This document shows positions 8,971-18,477 of a stretch of DNA of 32,799 bases, in pieces (positions within the stretch are counted from its first letter, which is position 1; the number at the start of each line of letters is the position of its first letter). The position numbers were made by a program, and so were the translations under genes. Below the pieces are notes generated by a model. That model was not told the DNA's origin. It did no database searches and was given only the letters and a program-made list of their open reading frames with translations. Source of the DNA: Frankiaceae bacterium. Its GTDB lineage: Bacteria; Actinomycetota; Actinomycetes; Frankiales; Frankiaceae. Where the stretch lies: contig JADGOW010000006.1 in the NCBI GenBank assembly GCA_017882765.1, positions 1-32,799 of the forward strand, read 5' to 3'.

Positions 8971-9849
8971 TCATGGCCGGACCGCAGGCGAAAAAAGAAG
9001 ACGCTGATCGTCGTTACCTGTGCCGAGTTCCGCGGACACTGGGATCACGTCCCGCCGCCCGGGCTGGGACGACCAGGCCGGCACGACGCGTTCGGCCCGG
9101 GCACCCGAATCCCCACCCTCGTGCGAGGTGGGACCGCGGCGCTTTGTCGGCGCCGGTAGAACGCTCAACTCGACGTCGAGCTCGACCTCGGTACCGTTGG
9201 CTTCCCTTCGGGTGACGCGCCCGGCTTTTTGGAGCATCCGGAGCGAGGGCTGATTCTCCGCGAGCACAGTGGCGGTGAAGGCGGTGACGCCGAGCGCGCC
9301 TGCGGCGATGACCAGGGCCTGCATCAGTAGCGTGCCGACACCGCGACCCTGCCAAGCGTCGGTGACGGTGTAGGCCACCTCCGCGACCGTGCTGTCGGTG
9401 CGAAGTCGGATGAAACGCCCGACGGCTACCGGCACGGTCTGCGCGTCCGGCCAGGACGGCGGCGCGGCGGCGAACGCGGGGAGGGCCGGGACCATTGCGA
9501 CGAACGCCGCGTGCCAGACGCCGTCGACGTCGTCGACGAGCTGGTCGAGCATCCTCGCTGGTAGTTGCGCATGACAGCTGAAGAATCGACGGTACTTGCT
9601 CTGATCCGACAAGGCCGCGGTCCACTGGGCGAACCAGGCGCGGTCCGCGGCGACCAGCGGGCGCACGGACACCGGGGTCCCGTCACCGAGTACTCCTACC
9701 CGCCGGACGTCGTCGGGGGCCGGCAGAGGAGATGGCCGCGAGCAGTGCTGGTATTGCAGCGTCTCGGCCGGGCAGAAGGATCGCCCGCCCACGCGACCCC
9801 CGTGCACGGCTCGCGTGGTGTCACGCACGACCGACCCTTCCACCGCCAC
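8971..9849 (-). CDS. GNAT-family N-acetyltransferase
   Basis: VAYTVTDAWQGRGVGTLLMQALVIAAGALGVTAFTATVLAENQPSLRMLQKAG is a GNAT acetyl-CoA-binding motif; start may be one of the downstream GTG codons. Confidence 0.9.
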   Translation of the reverse strand: MAVEGSVVRDTTRAVHGGRVGGRSFCPAETLQYQHCSRPSPLPAPDDVRRVGVLGDGTPVSVRPLVAADRAWFAQWTAALSDQSKYRRFFSCHAQLPARMLDQLVDDVDGVWHAAFVAMVPALPAFAAAPPSWPDAQTVPVAVGRFIRLRTDSTVAEVAYTVTDAWQGRGVGTLLMQALVIAAGALGVTAFTATVLAENQPSLRMLQKAGRVTRREANGTEVELDVELSVLPAPTKRRGPTSHEGGDSGARAERVVPAWSSQPGRRDVIPVSAELGTGNDDQRLLFSPAVRP

Positions 9850-9869
9850 CTCCAGCAGAGATTTGATCT

Positions 9870-9971
9870 TTACGGTAGGCGGGACGGGTTAACGAGCGGT
9901 TGCCGTATCTGGGGTGGCCCGAACAATCGTGCCGCCAAAGGTCCGAAGTTTCTGGGACTCAAGGACTATGC
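9870..9971 (-). promoter_or_regulatory. Upstream module copy 2 with DosR/DevR-like boxes
   Basis: CCGCCAAAGGTCCGAAG (9932-9948), TGGGACTCAAGGACTATGCC (9952-9971) and TTACGGTA (9870-9877); matches copy 1 in sequence and spacing. Confidence 0.55.
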
Positions 9972-9997
9972 CCTGCCCGCCGCGCTGCCTCCTGCGG

Positions 9998-11803
9998 TTA
10001 CCCCCTCCGCTGCTGGGACGCCCACGACGCATGGAGGCGCCGGTACACCTCGTTGTCCGCGACGAGGTCGGCATGACGTCCCCGGCCGACGATGCGCCCG
10101 GCATCGACGACCAGCACCTCGTCCGCCGCCTCGGCGGTCGACAGGCGATGGGCGATGGTGACGCTGGTACGCCCGGCGATCAGCAGGTCCAGCGCATGGA
10201 TGAGTCGCACCTCGGTCGCCGGGTCCACCGCCGAGGTGGCTTCGTCGAGGATCAACAGATCGGGGTCGGCCAGGTAAGCCCGAGCCACCGCCACAAGCTG
10301 GCGCTCCCCCACCGACAGCGACGACCCGCGCTCGCCGACCCGCGTCGCGAGCCCCCGGGGCAGGGCCTCGACCCAGTCGGTGAGCCCCAGGCCCGCGAAG
10401 GCCTGCGCCACCTCTTCGAGCGTCGCGCCGGGACGACCGAACCGCACATTGTCTGCCACCGTCGCGTCGAACAGGAAGCCGTCCTGAGGAACGAGGACGA
10501 CGCTGTTGCGGAGCGCGGCGAAACTGACGTCCCGCACCGGCACGCCATTGATCGCGACGGAGCCGCGGGTGGGATCCATCAGCCGGGCGAACAGTTTCGC
10601 GAGCGTGGTCTTGCCCGAGCCCGTCTCCCCGACAAGCGCGTAACGGCGGCCGGCCGCAAGCTCGAAGCTGACGTCGCGGAGCACCGGCGGGCCGCCCGGA
10701 TAGGCGAAATCCACACTGTCCACGCTCAGCGCCGCGGGCCCGGCAGGCAGGTCGAGCCCCTCGTCTCCGGGGTCGACGACGTCCGCGGGCGTATCCAGGA
10801 CATCCAGGACGCGGCGCAGCCCTGCCGTCGCCGTCTGGGCGTCGTTGAGCACCTCGGTCGCCACCTGGATAGGGGCCACGAACAACTGCACGAGGAACAG
10901 GAACGCGAGCAGCTCCCCCGCACTCAGGTCGCCCGCCACCCCGAGCAGGACGCCGCCCACCACGACGGCAGCGGTCGCCGCGGCCGACACGAGCTCGCCG
11001 GTGGAGAACACCGCCGCGACCAGTGCCTGGGCACGCGTCGCTGCCGCCTGATGGGCGCCGATGGCAGTGTCGATACGGCGGGCAGTGCGGTCGCGCACCG
11101 CGTACGCCCGGATCACCTCTGCCCCGACCACGGCCTCGCTCACGGCGGAAAGCACATCACCGATCCGCGCCCGCACCCGCCCGTAGGCAACGCCCAAGCG
11201 CGCCTGGAAAACCCGCACGACAACCGCGTACGGCGCGAAGCAGGCCAGGACGAGCAGGCCGAGCTGCCAGGACCACAAGAGCATGAGCGCGGTGGCGAGC
11301 ACGACTTGCCCCACGGAGACGACGAGCAGGATGCCACCCCACTGCATGAACTGGCTGAGCTGGTCGACGTCGCTGGTGACGCGGGACACCAGCGCGCCGC
11401 GCTGGTGCCGGGACTGGGTGAGCATCGACAGGTCGTGCACGTGCCGGAACGCGCGCGTCCGCAAGGCGGCCAGGCCCGTCTCGGTGGTGCGGTAGAGCCG
11501 GACGTTCATCAGATAGGCCGCGCCCGTTGTGATCAGGACTGCCACCGCGGCGAGCGCGACGGACCGCCTTACGAGCGCGAGGTCAGGGCCACCGGTCGCC
11601 CGCAACCCGTCATCGACCGTGCGCTGCACCACGATCGGAACGACCACGCGACCCGCGGTGGCAACCAGTGCCAGCAGCAGCGTGGTCGCGAGGCCGCGGC
11701 GAAACTCCGGAACCAGCCGCAGACCCCGCAGCAGCGTCCGACCGGCGTCCGCCTCGCTTGCGCGCGAGGCGGCGTCGGCGAAGGCGACGGACCGCAGGCT
11801 CAT
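9998..11803 (-). CDS. ABC exporter subunit B (fused permease/ATPase)
   Basis: ABC transmembrane region followed by Walker A GETGSGKTT, LSVGERQ, LLILDEATSAVD and IAHRLST; ATG at 11803 (MSLRSVAFADA) in an ATGA overlap with the upstream subunit. Confidence 0.94.
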   Translation of the reverse strand: MSLRSVAFADAASRASEADAGRTLLRGLRLVPEFRRGLATTLLLALVATAGRVVVPIVVQRTVDDGLRATGGPDLALVRRSVALAAVAVLITTGAAYLMNVRLYRTTETGLAALRTRAFRHVHDLSMLTQSRHQRGALVSRVTSDVDQLSQFMQWGGILLVVSVGQVVLATALMLLWSWQLGLLVLACFAPYAVVVRVFQARLGVAYGRVRARIGDVLSAVSEAVVGAEVIRAYAVRDRTARRIDTAIGAHQAAATRAQALVAAVFSTGELVSAAATAAVVVGGVLLGVAGDLSAGELLAFLFLVQLFVAPIQVATEVLNDAQTATAGLRRVLDVLDTPADVVDPGDEGLDLPAGPAALSVDSVDFAYPGGPPVLRDVSFELAAGRRYALVGETGSGKTTLAKLFARLMDPTRGSVAINGVPVRDVSFAALRNSVVLVPQDGFLFDATVADNVRFGRPGATLEEVAQAFAGLGLTDWVEALPRGLATRVGERGSSLSVGERQLVAVARAYLADPDLLILDEATSAVDPATEVRLIHALDLLIAGRTSVTIAHRLSTAEAADEVLVVDAGRIVGRGRHADLVADNEVYRRLHASWASQQRRG

Positions 11804-13806
11804 GCCGCGCTTCCCGGCTCGTCGGCACCGGGTTCCGGGCCCGCGACCGCGGCCGCCTCGGCCAGACCCGCGTCCACCCGCTCGACGCTCATGTCGAGGC
11901 CGGGAAGGCCGGCGTCGCCCGTCGTATCCGCCGCGGAGGCCGCCCGGGCGCTCGCGCGAACGCGCGCTGCGCGGCGTTCGTACGCAGTCACCAGATTCCG
12001 GTAGCCCGCGACCTCGGCGAGAAGGGCCTCGTGCCCCCCGGTCGCGACAATGCGGCCGGCCTCCAGGTAGACGACCTCGTCGGCCAGGGCGATCGTGGCG
12101 TTGCGGTAGGCCACCATCACGACAGTGGCGTGGCCGGCGGAGGCCCGCAGCCGCGCCAGAATTGCGCCCTCGACATGAGGGTCGACACTGGAGGTCGCGT
12201 CGTCGAGGACCAGCAGCCGCGGTTGCCGGATCAGCGCCCGCGCCAGGGCAATCCGCTGCCGTTGCCCTCCCGACAAGGTCGCCCCCCGCTCGCCAAGACC
12301 GGCATCGAGGGCGCCGGGAAGGGCCCGGACGAACTGTTCGGCCTGCGCGGCCCGCAGGGCCGCCCACACCTGCCGGTCGTCGTAGTTCGCCCCCAGGGTC
12401 ACGTTGCCCCGCACCGTGTCGTCGAACAGGAATGTCTCCTGCGGAACGAGCGCGACTGCGCCAGCGACCCCCTTGTCGTCGAGCAGGCGGACATCGACAC
12501 CATCGAGGAGCACCCGCCCCGTGGAGGGGTCGACGAGCCGGACGAGCAGGGCCGCCAGGGTCGATTTCCCGGCGCCCGTCGGCCCGACGATGGCGATGGT
12601 GCGGCCCGGCGCTACCTCGAGCGTCACGTCACGAACCGCGGGGGCCGCCCGCCCGACCGCGTCGGGATAGGAATACGAGAGACGATCGAGGTCGACGCGA
12701 ACCGCGGGTGCGGCGACGCCCGCGAGAGCCGCGGGGTCGGTATCGGCCGCTGGCGCCTCCCCGCCACTCGGCTCGGGCTGCAGCCGTCGCGTGCCGTATT
12801 GCATCGCACCGGTCGCGGTCAGCACCGCCTCCACCCGGTCATAGCCCACGACAGCCCGCGGTAGCTCCCCAAGCAACCACCCGATGGCCCGGATCGGGAA
12901 CGCCAGCAGGGTGAACAGATAGGTGACCCGGACGAGATCGCCCGCATTGATCTGCCCAGCATCGACCCGCTGGATGCCGACGAGCAGCACGAGCAGCACC
13001 CCGAGCGTGGGAAGTGCCTCCATCGCCGGGTCGAACATGCCGCGCACGCGCCCGACCCGCACCATGGCGTCGCGCAGCGCCTCGGCGACACGCGCGAACC
13101 GGGCTGTCTCCGCCGCCTCCTGGCCCATGGCCTTGACGACGAGCGCGCCGTCGAACGACTCGTGGGCAACCCCGCTGACCTCTGCCCGCAGTTGCTGGGC
13201 TCGTGCCATCAGCGGGGCGAGGCGCCTGCTGAAGATGACGTTGAGGATCGCGACGCCCGGAAAGACGACGCAGCCGACGAGGGCGAGCACGGGGTCGGTA
13301 CTGACGAGGAAGATCAGTGCGCCGATCACCATGACGACGACGCCGACGGCCATCGGAAACGGGGCGATCGGCCACCAGGCGGCTTCGACGTCGGCGTTCG
13401 CATTGGAGAGCAACTCGCCTGTCGGATGCGCTTGATGCCAGGACAGCGGCAGCCGCAGGTACGCCCTCGTGACGCGCCGGCGGTACTCGGCCTGCAGGCG
13501 GTACTGCATCACCCCCGCCCCCATTCGGCGGGCCACGATGCCTGCCGCCCGGATCACGCCAATGCCGAGAAGCAGGGCAGCAGCACCCGCGAGGGCGCCC
13601 GCGGTCGTGTGGCCGGAGGCGAACGCCGGCAGCACGAGGTTGTTGGTCAGCGTGCCGAGGACGTAGGCGGTGCCGATCGTCATGATCCCGTAGATGCAGC
13701 TCCCGACAGCAGAGACCGTGAAGATCCGTGGCTGTTCCCGCACGGCCCGCCGCAGCAGGCCGAAGCCCCGCCGCAACACCCGCCACGACGACCGCCGCTC
13801 TGCCAT
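11800..13806 (-). CDS. ABC exporter subunit A (fused permease/ATPase)
   Basis: Walker A GPTGAGKST, LSGGQRQRIALARAL, LLVLDDATSSVD; start at MAERRSSWRVL (13806). Confidence 0.94.
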   Translation of the reverse strand: MAERRSSWRVLRRGFGLLRRAVREQPRIFTVSAVGSCIYGIMTIGTAYVLGTLTNNLVLPAFASGHTTAGALAGAAALLLGIGVIRAAGIVARRMGAGVMQYRLQAEYRRRVTRAYLRLPLSWHQAHPTGELLSNANADVEAAWWPIAPFPMAVGVVVMVIGALIFLVSTDPVLALVGCVVFPGVAILNVIFSRRLAPLMARAQQLRAEVSGVAHESFDGALVVKAMGQEAAETARFARVAEALRDAMVRVGRVRGMFDPAMEALPTLGVLLVLLVGIQRVDAGQINAGDLVRVTYLFTLLAFPIRAIGWLLGELPRAVVGYDRVEAVLTATGAMQYGTRRLQPEPSGGEAPAADTDPAALAGVAAPAVRVDLDRLSYSYPDAVGRAAPAVRDVTLEVAPGRTIAIVGPTGAGKSTLAALLVRLVDPSTGRVLLDGVDVRLLDDKGVAGAVALVPQETFLFDDTVRGNVTLGANYDDRQVWAALRAAQAEQFVRALPGALDAGLGERGATLSGGQRQRIALARALIRQPRLLVLDDATSSVDPHVEGAILARLRASAGHATVVMVAYRNATIALADEVVYLEAGRIVATGGHEALLAEVAGYRNLVTAYERRAARVRASARAASAADTTGDAGLPGLDMSVERVDAGLAEAAAVAGPEPGADEPGSAA

Positions 13807-13975
13807 GTCACCTCCGCCGTGACCGCCCTGAGGTAACCCTCGCGCCCAGCCTGCAACACAGCTACGACATCCAGCCTCGGGCTTTGGCATCAGTTCGTCC
13901 GGACTGGGCTGCACTCGTAGCGGCCATTCAGATGACACGCGGTGGGCAGCACTCCCCTGCGATTACGGTGGCGCC

Positions 13976-14269
13976 ATGTGCTGCTTCCTCCTCGTGCTCG
14001 GTGCGCTCGGCCCCCGGCTCGCATTCCTGTACGAATGGATCTTCACGGAACGCGTCAACATCGCGTTTGACAACGGGCTCTTCCTGCCGTTGATGGGGCT
14101 GATCTTCCTGCCCTGGACGTTCATCTGTTACACGCTGGCCTACGCACCGCTCGGGGGGGTGACCGGAATCGGCTGGCTGTTTGTGATCCTCGGCATCCTT
14201 GCCGACGTCAGCATGTGGGCCGGTGGCCCGGCCCGGCGGCAGCGGCGACAGCAAGCGGCCGGGGCCTGA
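13976..14269 (+). CDS. Small conserved membrane protein
   Basis: 97 aa with three hydrophobic helices and a basic tail (GPARRQRRQQAAGA). Confidence 0.75.
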   Translation: MCCFLLVLGALGPRLAFLYEWIFTERVNIAFDNGLFLPLMGLIFLPWTFICYTLAYAPLGGVTGIGWLFVILGILADVSMWAGGPARRQRRQQAAGA

Positions 14270-14381
14270 CCGAACGCGCAGCGACGGCGCCCGCTGCCCT
14301 GCACACACCGGGAACCCCGGCGTCACGATCTCGATCGGAAGGCGGAGCGCCGAGCCGCCGCGGGGGGTCAGTCGCGGGAGG

Positions 14382-14624
14382 TCAGTCGAGCCCCGGCTCT
14401 GGTCCCTCCACCTGATCGAGATCCACGCCCAGCTCACGCGCCTCGAGTTGATCGAGGTCGAAGCTGTCCTCGAGCCCTTCCTCGTCGCCGGACGCGGCCT
14501 CGCTGTCATGCAGTGACGCGACACCGTCCTGCTCGGTGTGAGCCCGGCGCGTCTCTTCCACGCTGGAGAAGGACTCCGGCCTCGGCTCGTCGGGGTCGGG
14601 CGGGGTCATCCCAGAACGCGTCAC
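14382..14624 (-). CDS. Small acidic hypothetical protein
   Basis: 80 aa, strongly acidic, ends FDLDQLEARELGVDLDQVEGPEPGLD. Confidence 0.55.
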   Translation of the reverse strand: MTRSGMTPPDPDEPRPESFSSVEETRRAHTEQDGVASLHDSEAASGDEEGLEDSFDLDQLEARELGVDLDQVEGPEPGLD

Positions 14625-14718
14625 ACGACCTATTCTCGCCCTGGGTGCTCACCATGTCACTCCGGCGCCTCCCCTGCCACCCGCGGACGCGGATGGTGTG
14701 GACCGTATCGGGGCCCGT

Positions 14719-15666
14719 TCAGCGAATGATGTTGTGAGGCGTGCCGGTGCGGAAATCCAGCACATCGTCGATCGCACCGTCGATTGCCCGGTACTCGGCT
14801 TCGTAGGTGTAGTACGCGATGTGCGGCGTCACGAGCACGTCGTCGCGTTCGAGCAGGGCGGGATGGCCCGGATCGAAGTCGAAGCCCGCGCCACCGAGCT
14901 TGCCGCTCTCCAGCGCGGCCAGCAGCGCCGTCTCGTTCACTATGGGGCCTCGGGCGGTGTTGATGAGTACGGCCCCGTCGCGCATGAGCGCGAACTCCGC
15001 CGTGGAGATCAGGCCGCGCGTGTGCTCGTTCAGCGGGACGTGGACGGTGACGACGTCCGAACTCGCGAGCACCTCCTCCGGCCGGCCGGTGAACCACACA
15101 TGCGCGATCTCCCCGGTGCCCACACCGGCGGGTATGTGGGGGGAGAATGCGACCACCCGCATCCCGAAACCCGCGGCGATCACGGCGACCGCTCGCCCGA
15201 TCTCGCCGAAGCCGATGATCCCAATGGTTTTGCCGCGAAGGTCGTGCCCCCGCAGGGCCGTGTTGTCGAAATCGCCGGCACGGGTTCGTGCCGCGGCCGG
15301 TACCAGGCGCCGGTAAACCCCGAGAAGCAACGCGAAGACGTGCTCGGAGGTGTTCGTCGTCGCGTAGGACGGGACGTTCGTGACGGTGATTGCCCGCCTG
15401 CGGCAGTAGTCGAGGTCGACGTTGTCGAAGCCGGTATGCCGGACCGTCAGCAGTTTCAGCCGGCCGAAACTGTCGAGCACCTGTGGTCGTAGGTCGCAGT
15501 GGAACGACGTAGTGATCGCCTCGGCGTCCGCATGGGCTCGTGCGGACAGCGCCGTCAGGGGCGCCGCCTCGATCACAAGATGCACACCCACGCCGGCGAG
15601 ACGGCCGAACCGGTCACGAGCCCAGTCCTCGACCTCAAACATGACCACCTTCATGGATGCGGACAC
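14719..15666 (-). CDS. D-2-hydroxyacid dehydrogenase (NAD-dependent, LdhA-like)
   Basis: GKTIGIIGFGEIGRAVAVIAAGFGMRVVAF Rossmann motif, HVPLNEHTRGLISTAEFALMRDGAVLINTARGPIVNE, and VTPHIAYYT. Confidence 0.94.
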   Translation of the reverse strand: MSASMKVVMFEVEDWARDRFGRLAGVGVHLVIEAAPLTALSARAHADAEAITTSFHCDLRPQVLDSFGRLKLLTVRHTGFDNVDLDYCRRRAITVTNVPSYATTNTSEHVFALLLGVYRRLVPAAARTRAGDFDNTALRGHDLRGKTIGIIGFGEIGRAVAVIAAGFGMRVVAFSPHIPAGVGTGEIAHVWFTGRPEEVLASSDVVTVHVPLNEHTRGLISTAEFALMRDGAVLINTARGPIVNETALLAALESGKLGGAGFDFDPGHPALLERDDVLVTPHIAYYTYEAEYRAIDGAIDDVLDFRTGTPHNIIR

Positions 15667-15810
15667 TACGACCCGGCCGGGGACGTTCGCCCGGTCGGGG
15701 TCGGCAGTTCGCCGAGATCTGGCACGAGCCGCTTGCCGTCATCGCGCGGGGGCGCCAGGGGCGCCGGGAAGGTAGCAGCGATTCCGCCCGAACCAGCAGC
15801 CGTCGCGGGT

Positions 15811-16578
15811 TCACAGCCGCACCGGGTATCCCGCGTCCCGCAGGGCCTCCTTCACAGCCCGGATCCGCAACACGCCGAAGTGAAAGACGCTGGCAGCGAG
15901 CACGGCATCAGCGCCCGCCGCGACCGCTGGCGGGAAGTGCCCGACGGCCCCCGCCCCGCCACTGGCGATCAGCGGGACATCCACGACCTTCCGGACGTCG
16001 GCCGTCATCTCCAGGTCGAAGCCCCGGGTCGTGCCGTCGGCGTCCATCGAATTGAGCAGGATTTCCCCGGCCCCCAGTGCCACGCCCCGCTCAGCCCAGG
16101 CGACCGCGTCGATGCCCGTGCCGCGCCGCCCCCCATGGGTGGTGACCTCATACCGTGGCCCGTCCGGCTCGGGCGAGCGCCGTGCATCGACCGACAAGAC
16201 GATGCACTGCGAGCCGAAGCGGTCCGCGCATTCGCGCAGCAGCTCGGGTCGGGCGACGGCGGCCGTGTTGATGCCCACCTTGTCCGCGCCTGCGCGCAAC
16301 AGGCGGTCGACGTCAGCGGCGCTGCGCACGCCGCCACCGACGGTCAGCGGGATGAACACCTGCTCGGCGGTGCTTCCCACCACGGTGTAGGTCGTCTCGC
16401 GGGAGCCGCTGCTCGCGGTGATGTCCAAGAAGACCAGCTCGTCTGCGCCTTCGGCGTCGTAGAGCCGGGCCATCTCGACGGGGTCGCCGGCGTCGCGCAG
16501 CGACCGGAAGTTCACGCCTTTGACGACCCGCCCGGCGTCGACGTCCAGGCAGGGGATGACGCGGACCGCGACAGTCAT
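15811..16578 (-). CDS. hisF: Imidazole glycerol phosphate synthase, cyclase subunit
   Basis: Starts [37 protein letters not shown]; contains [29 protein letters not shown]. Confidence 0.97.
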   Translation of the reverse strand: MTVAVRVIPCLDVDAGRVVKGVNFRSLRDAGDPVEMARLYDAEGADELVFLDITASSGSRETTYTVVGSTAEQVFIPLTVGGGVRSAADVDRLLRAGADKVGINTAAVARPELLRECADRFGSQCIVLSVDARRSPEPDGPRYEVTTHGGRRGTGIDAVAWAERGVALGAGEILLNSMDADGTTRGFDLEMTADVRKVVDVPLIASGGAGAVGHFPPAVAAGADAVLAASVFHFGVLRIRAVKEALRDAGYPVRL

Positions 16579-17294
16579 GACGGGGCCGCCGAAACCGCGG
16601 CCAGCGCCTCGGGCAGCGTGAACGCCCCGGAGTACAACGCCTTGCCGACAATCGCGCCTTCGACCCCGACCACCGCGGCGATCGCGGCCAGGTCGTCCAG
16701 ACTGCTCACTCCGCCGCTGGCGATCAGCGGCCGGTCGGTGGCGCGGACGACGGAACGCAGCAGGTCGAGGTTGGGGCCGGTGAGCGTCCCGTCCCGGCGG
16801 ACATCGGTGACGACGTAGCGCGCGCAGCCGTCGGCATCCAGCCGGGCAAGAACGTCGAACAGCTCGCCGCCCTCGCGCGTCCACCCCCGGGCAGCGAGGG
16901 TCCTGCCGCGGACGTCGAGCCCCACGGCGATGCGGTCGCCCACCCGGGCGATGGCGCGGCGCACCCAGGCCGGGTCCTCCAGCGCCGCGGTGCCGACGTT
17001 GACGCGAGCCGCGCCTGTCGCCAGCGCCGCGCCCAGTGACTCGTCGTCGCGGATGCCGCCGGAAAGCTCGACCGCGACGTCGAGGCGACGGACGACGTCG
17101 GCCAGCAGGTCCCGGTTCGATCCCCGGCCGAACGCGGCGTCGAGGTCGACCAGGTGCACCCAGGACGCGCCTTCGCGCTGCCACCGCAGCGCGGCGTCCA
17201 CCGGGTCACCGTAGGCGGTCTCCGTGCCGGCCTCCCCGCGCAGGAGCCGCACCGCCTGCCCGCTCGTCACGTCCACTGCCGGAAGCAGGATCAC
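16575..17294 (-). CDS. priA: Phosphoribosyl isomerase A (HisA, probably bifunctional PriA)
   Basis: [31 protein letters not shown]…[50 protein letters not shown] is PriA-like; GTG 17294 overlaps hisH stop. Confidence 0.95.
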   Translation of the reverse strand: MILLPAVDVTSGQAVRLLRGEAGTETAYGDPVDAALRWQREGASWVHLVDLDAAFGRGSNRDLLADVVRRLDVAVELSGGIRDDESLGAALATGAARVNVGTAALEDPAWVRRAIARVGDRIAVGLDVRGRTLAARGWTREGGELFDVLARLDADGCARYVVTDVRRDGTLTGPNLDLLRSVVRATDRPLIASGGVSSLDDLAAIAAVVGVEGAIVGKALYSGAFTLPEALAAVSAAPS

Positions 17295-17893
17295 AGCGTG
17301 CCCACCCAGTTGCGCAGCAGGTGGGCCCCCGCGTCCCCGGACTTCTCCGGGTGGAACTGCGTTGAGCACAGCGCCCCCCGTTCCGTGGCGGCAGCAAAGG
17401 CCTCACCGTGCTCGGCGGTCGTGTCCCCCGGCGCGGGACGGGCCGCGTAGGAGTGGACGAAGTAGAAACGCTCCCCGGTCACGCCCTCGAAGAGCACCGA
17501 CCCGGGCGGCGGGGACACGGTGTTCCACCCCATGTGCGGCAGGACGTCCGCGTGCAACCGGGTGACCTGCCCCGGCTGTAGGCCGAGGCCGGCGGTTCGG
17601 CGGCCGTGCTCGTAGCCCGTCTCGTAGAGGATCTGCATCCCGACGCAGATCCCCAGTACCGGGCGCCCCGCCGTCACCCGGGCGCGGATGACCGGCCCGG
17701 CACCGATCGCCTCGATCCCGTCCATGCAGGCCGCGAAGGCACCCACGCCCGGAACGGCCAGGCCGTCGGCCGCACGCGCCGCGGCCAGGTCGGCGGTGAC
17801 GATGACCGACGCCCCGGCCCGCGCGAGCGCCCGCTGCGCGCTGCGCAGGTTGCCCGACCCGTAGTCGAGGACGACGACGCTCGGGCTGCTCAC
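17291..17893 (-). CDS. hisH: Imidazole glycerol phosphate synthase, glutamine amidotransferase subunit
   Basis: [35 protein letters not shown] (catalytic Cys), [13 protein letters not shown]. Confidence 0.97.
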   Translation of the reverse strand: MSSPSVVVLDYGSGNLRSAQRALARAGASVIVTADLAAARAADGLAVPGVGAFAACMDGIEAIGAGPVIRARVTAGRPVLGICVGMQILYETGYEHGRRTAGLGLQPGQVTRLHADVLPHMGWNTVSPPPGSVLFEGVTGERFYFVHSYAARPAPGDTTAEHGEAFAAATERGALCSTQFHPEKSGDAGAHLLRNWVGTL

Positions 17894-18477
17894 AGCACGC
17901 CCTTCGTCGACGGGATGCCGGTCTGCCGCGCGTCGAGCGCGACCGCGTCGCGCAGGGCCCGGGCGACCGCCTTGAACTCAGCCTCGACGACGTGATGGGC
18001 GTTACGCCCCGACAGCACCCGCACGTGCAGGGCGATCTGCGCGGACGACGTGAACGACTCGAAGACATGGCGGGTCAGGGTCGTGTCGTAGGTGCCGATG
18101 AGCTCGACCAGCGCCGGCTCCTCGTGGACGCAGTAGGGACGCCCCGACACGTCGACGGCGGCTTGCACGAGAGCTTCGTCGAGGGGCACCAGCGCGTCCC
18201 CGAACCGGCGGATGCCGGCCTTGTCGCCGAGCGCGTCCCGCAGTGCTGCCCCTAGGGCGATCGCGGTGTCCTCGACCGAGTGGTGCGCGTCGACGTGCAG
18301 GTCACCCTTCGTGCGCACCCGTAAGTTGAAACCGGCGTGCTTGCCCAGGGTCGCAACCATGTGGTCGAAGAACGGCACGCCGGTCTGGCTGTCACCTATC
18401 CCCTGTCCGTCGAGGTCGAGCTCGACGACGACGTCGGTCTCCCGCGTCTTGCGCTCCACGCGCGCGGTCCGGCTCAT
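17890..18477 (-). CDS. hisB: Imidazoleglycerol-phosphate dehydratase
   Basis: [76 protein letters not shown]. Confidence 0.97.
   Translation of the reverse strand: MSRTARVERKTRETDVVVELDLDGQGIGDSQTGVPFFDHMVATLGKHAGFNLRVRTKGDLHVDAHHSVEDTAIALGAALRDALGDKAGIRRFGDALVPLDEALVQAAVDVSGRPYCVHEEPALVELIGTYDTTLTRHVFESFTSSAQIALHVRVLSGRNAHHVVEAEFKAVARALRDAVALDARQTGIPSTKGVL

Noticed and set aside
9914-12004. 696-aa plus-strand ORF opposite the ABC exporter
   Set aside because: Antisense to clear ABC ATPase motifs; the composition is typical of GC-rich spurious ORFs.
11804-12367. N-terminal extension of the 9998..12367 ORF
   Set aside because: Low-complexity Arg/Gly sequence overlapping the upstream subunit; ATG 11803 in ATGA overlap is the real start.
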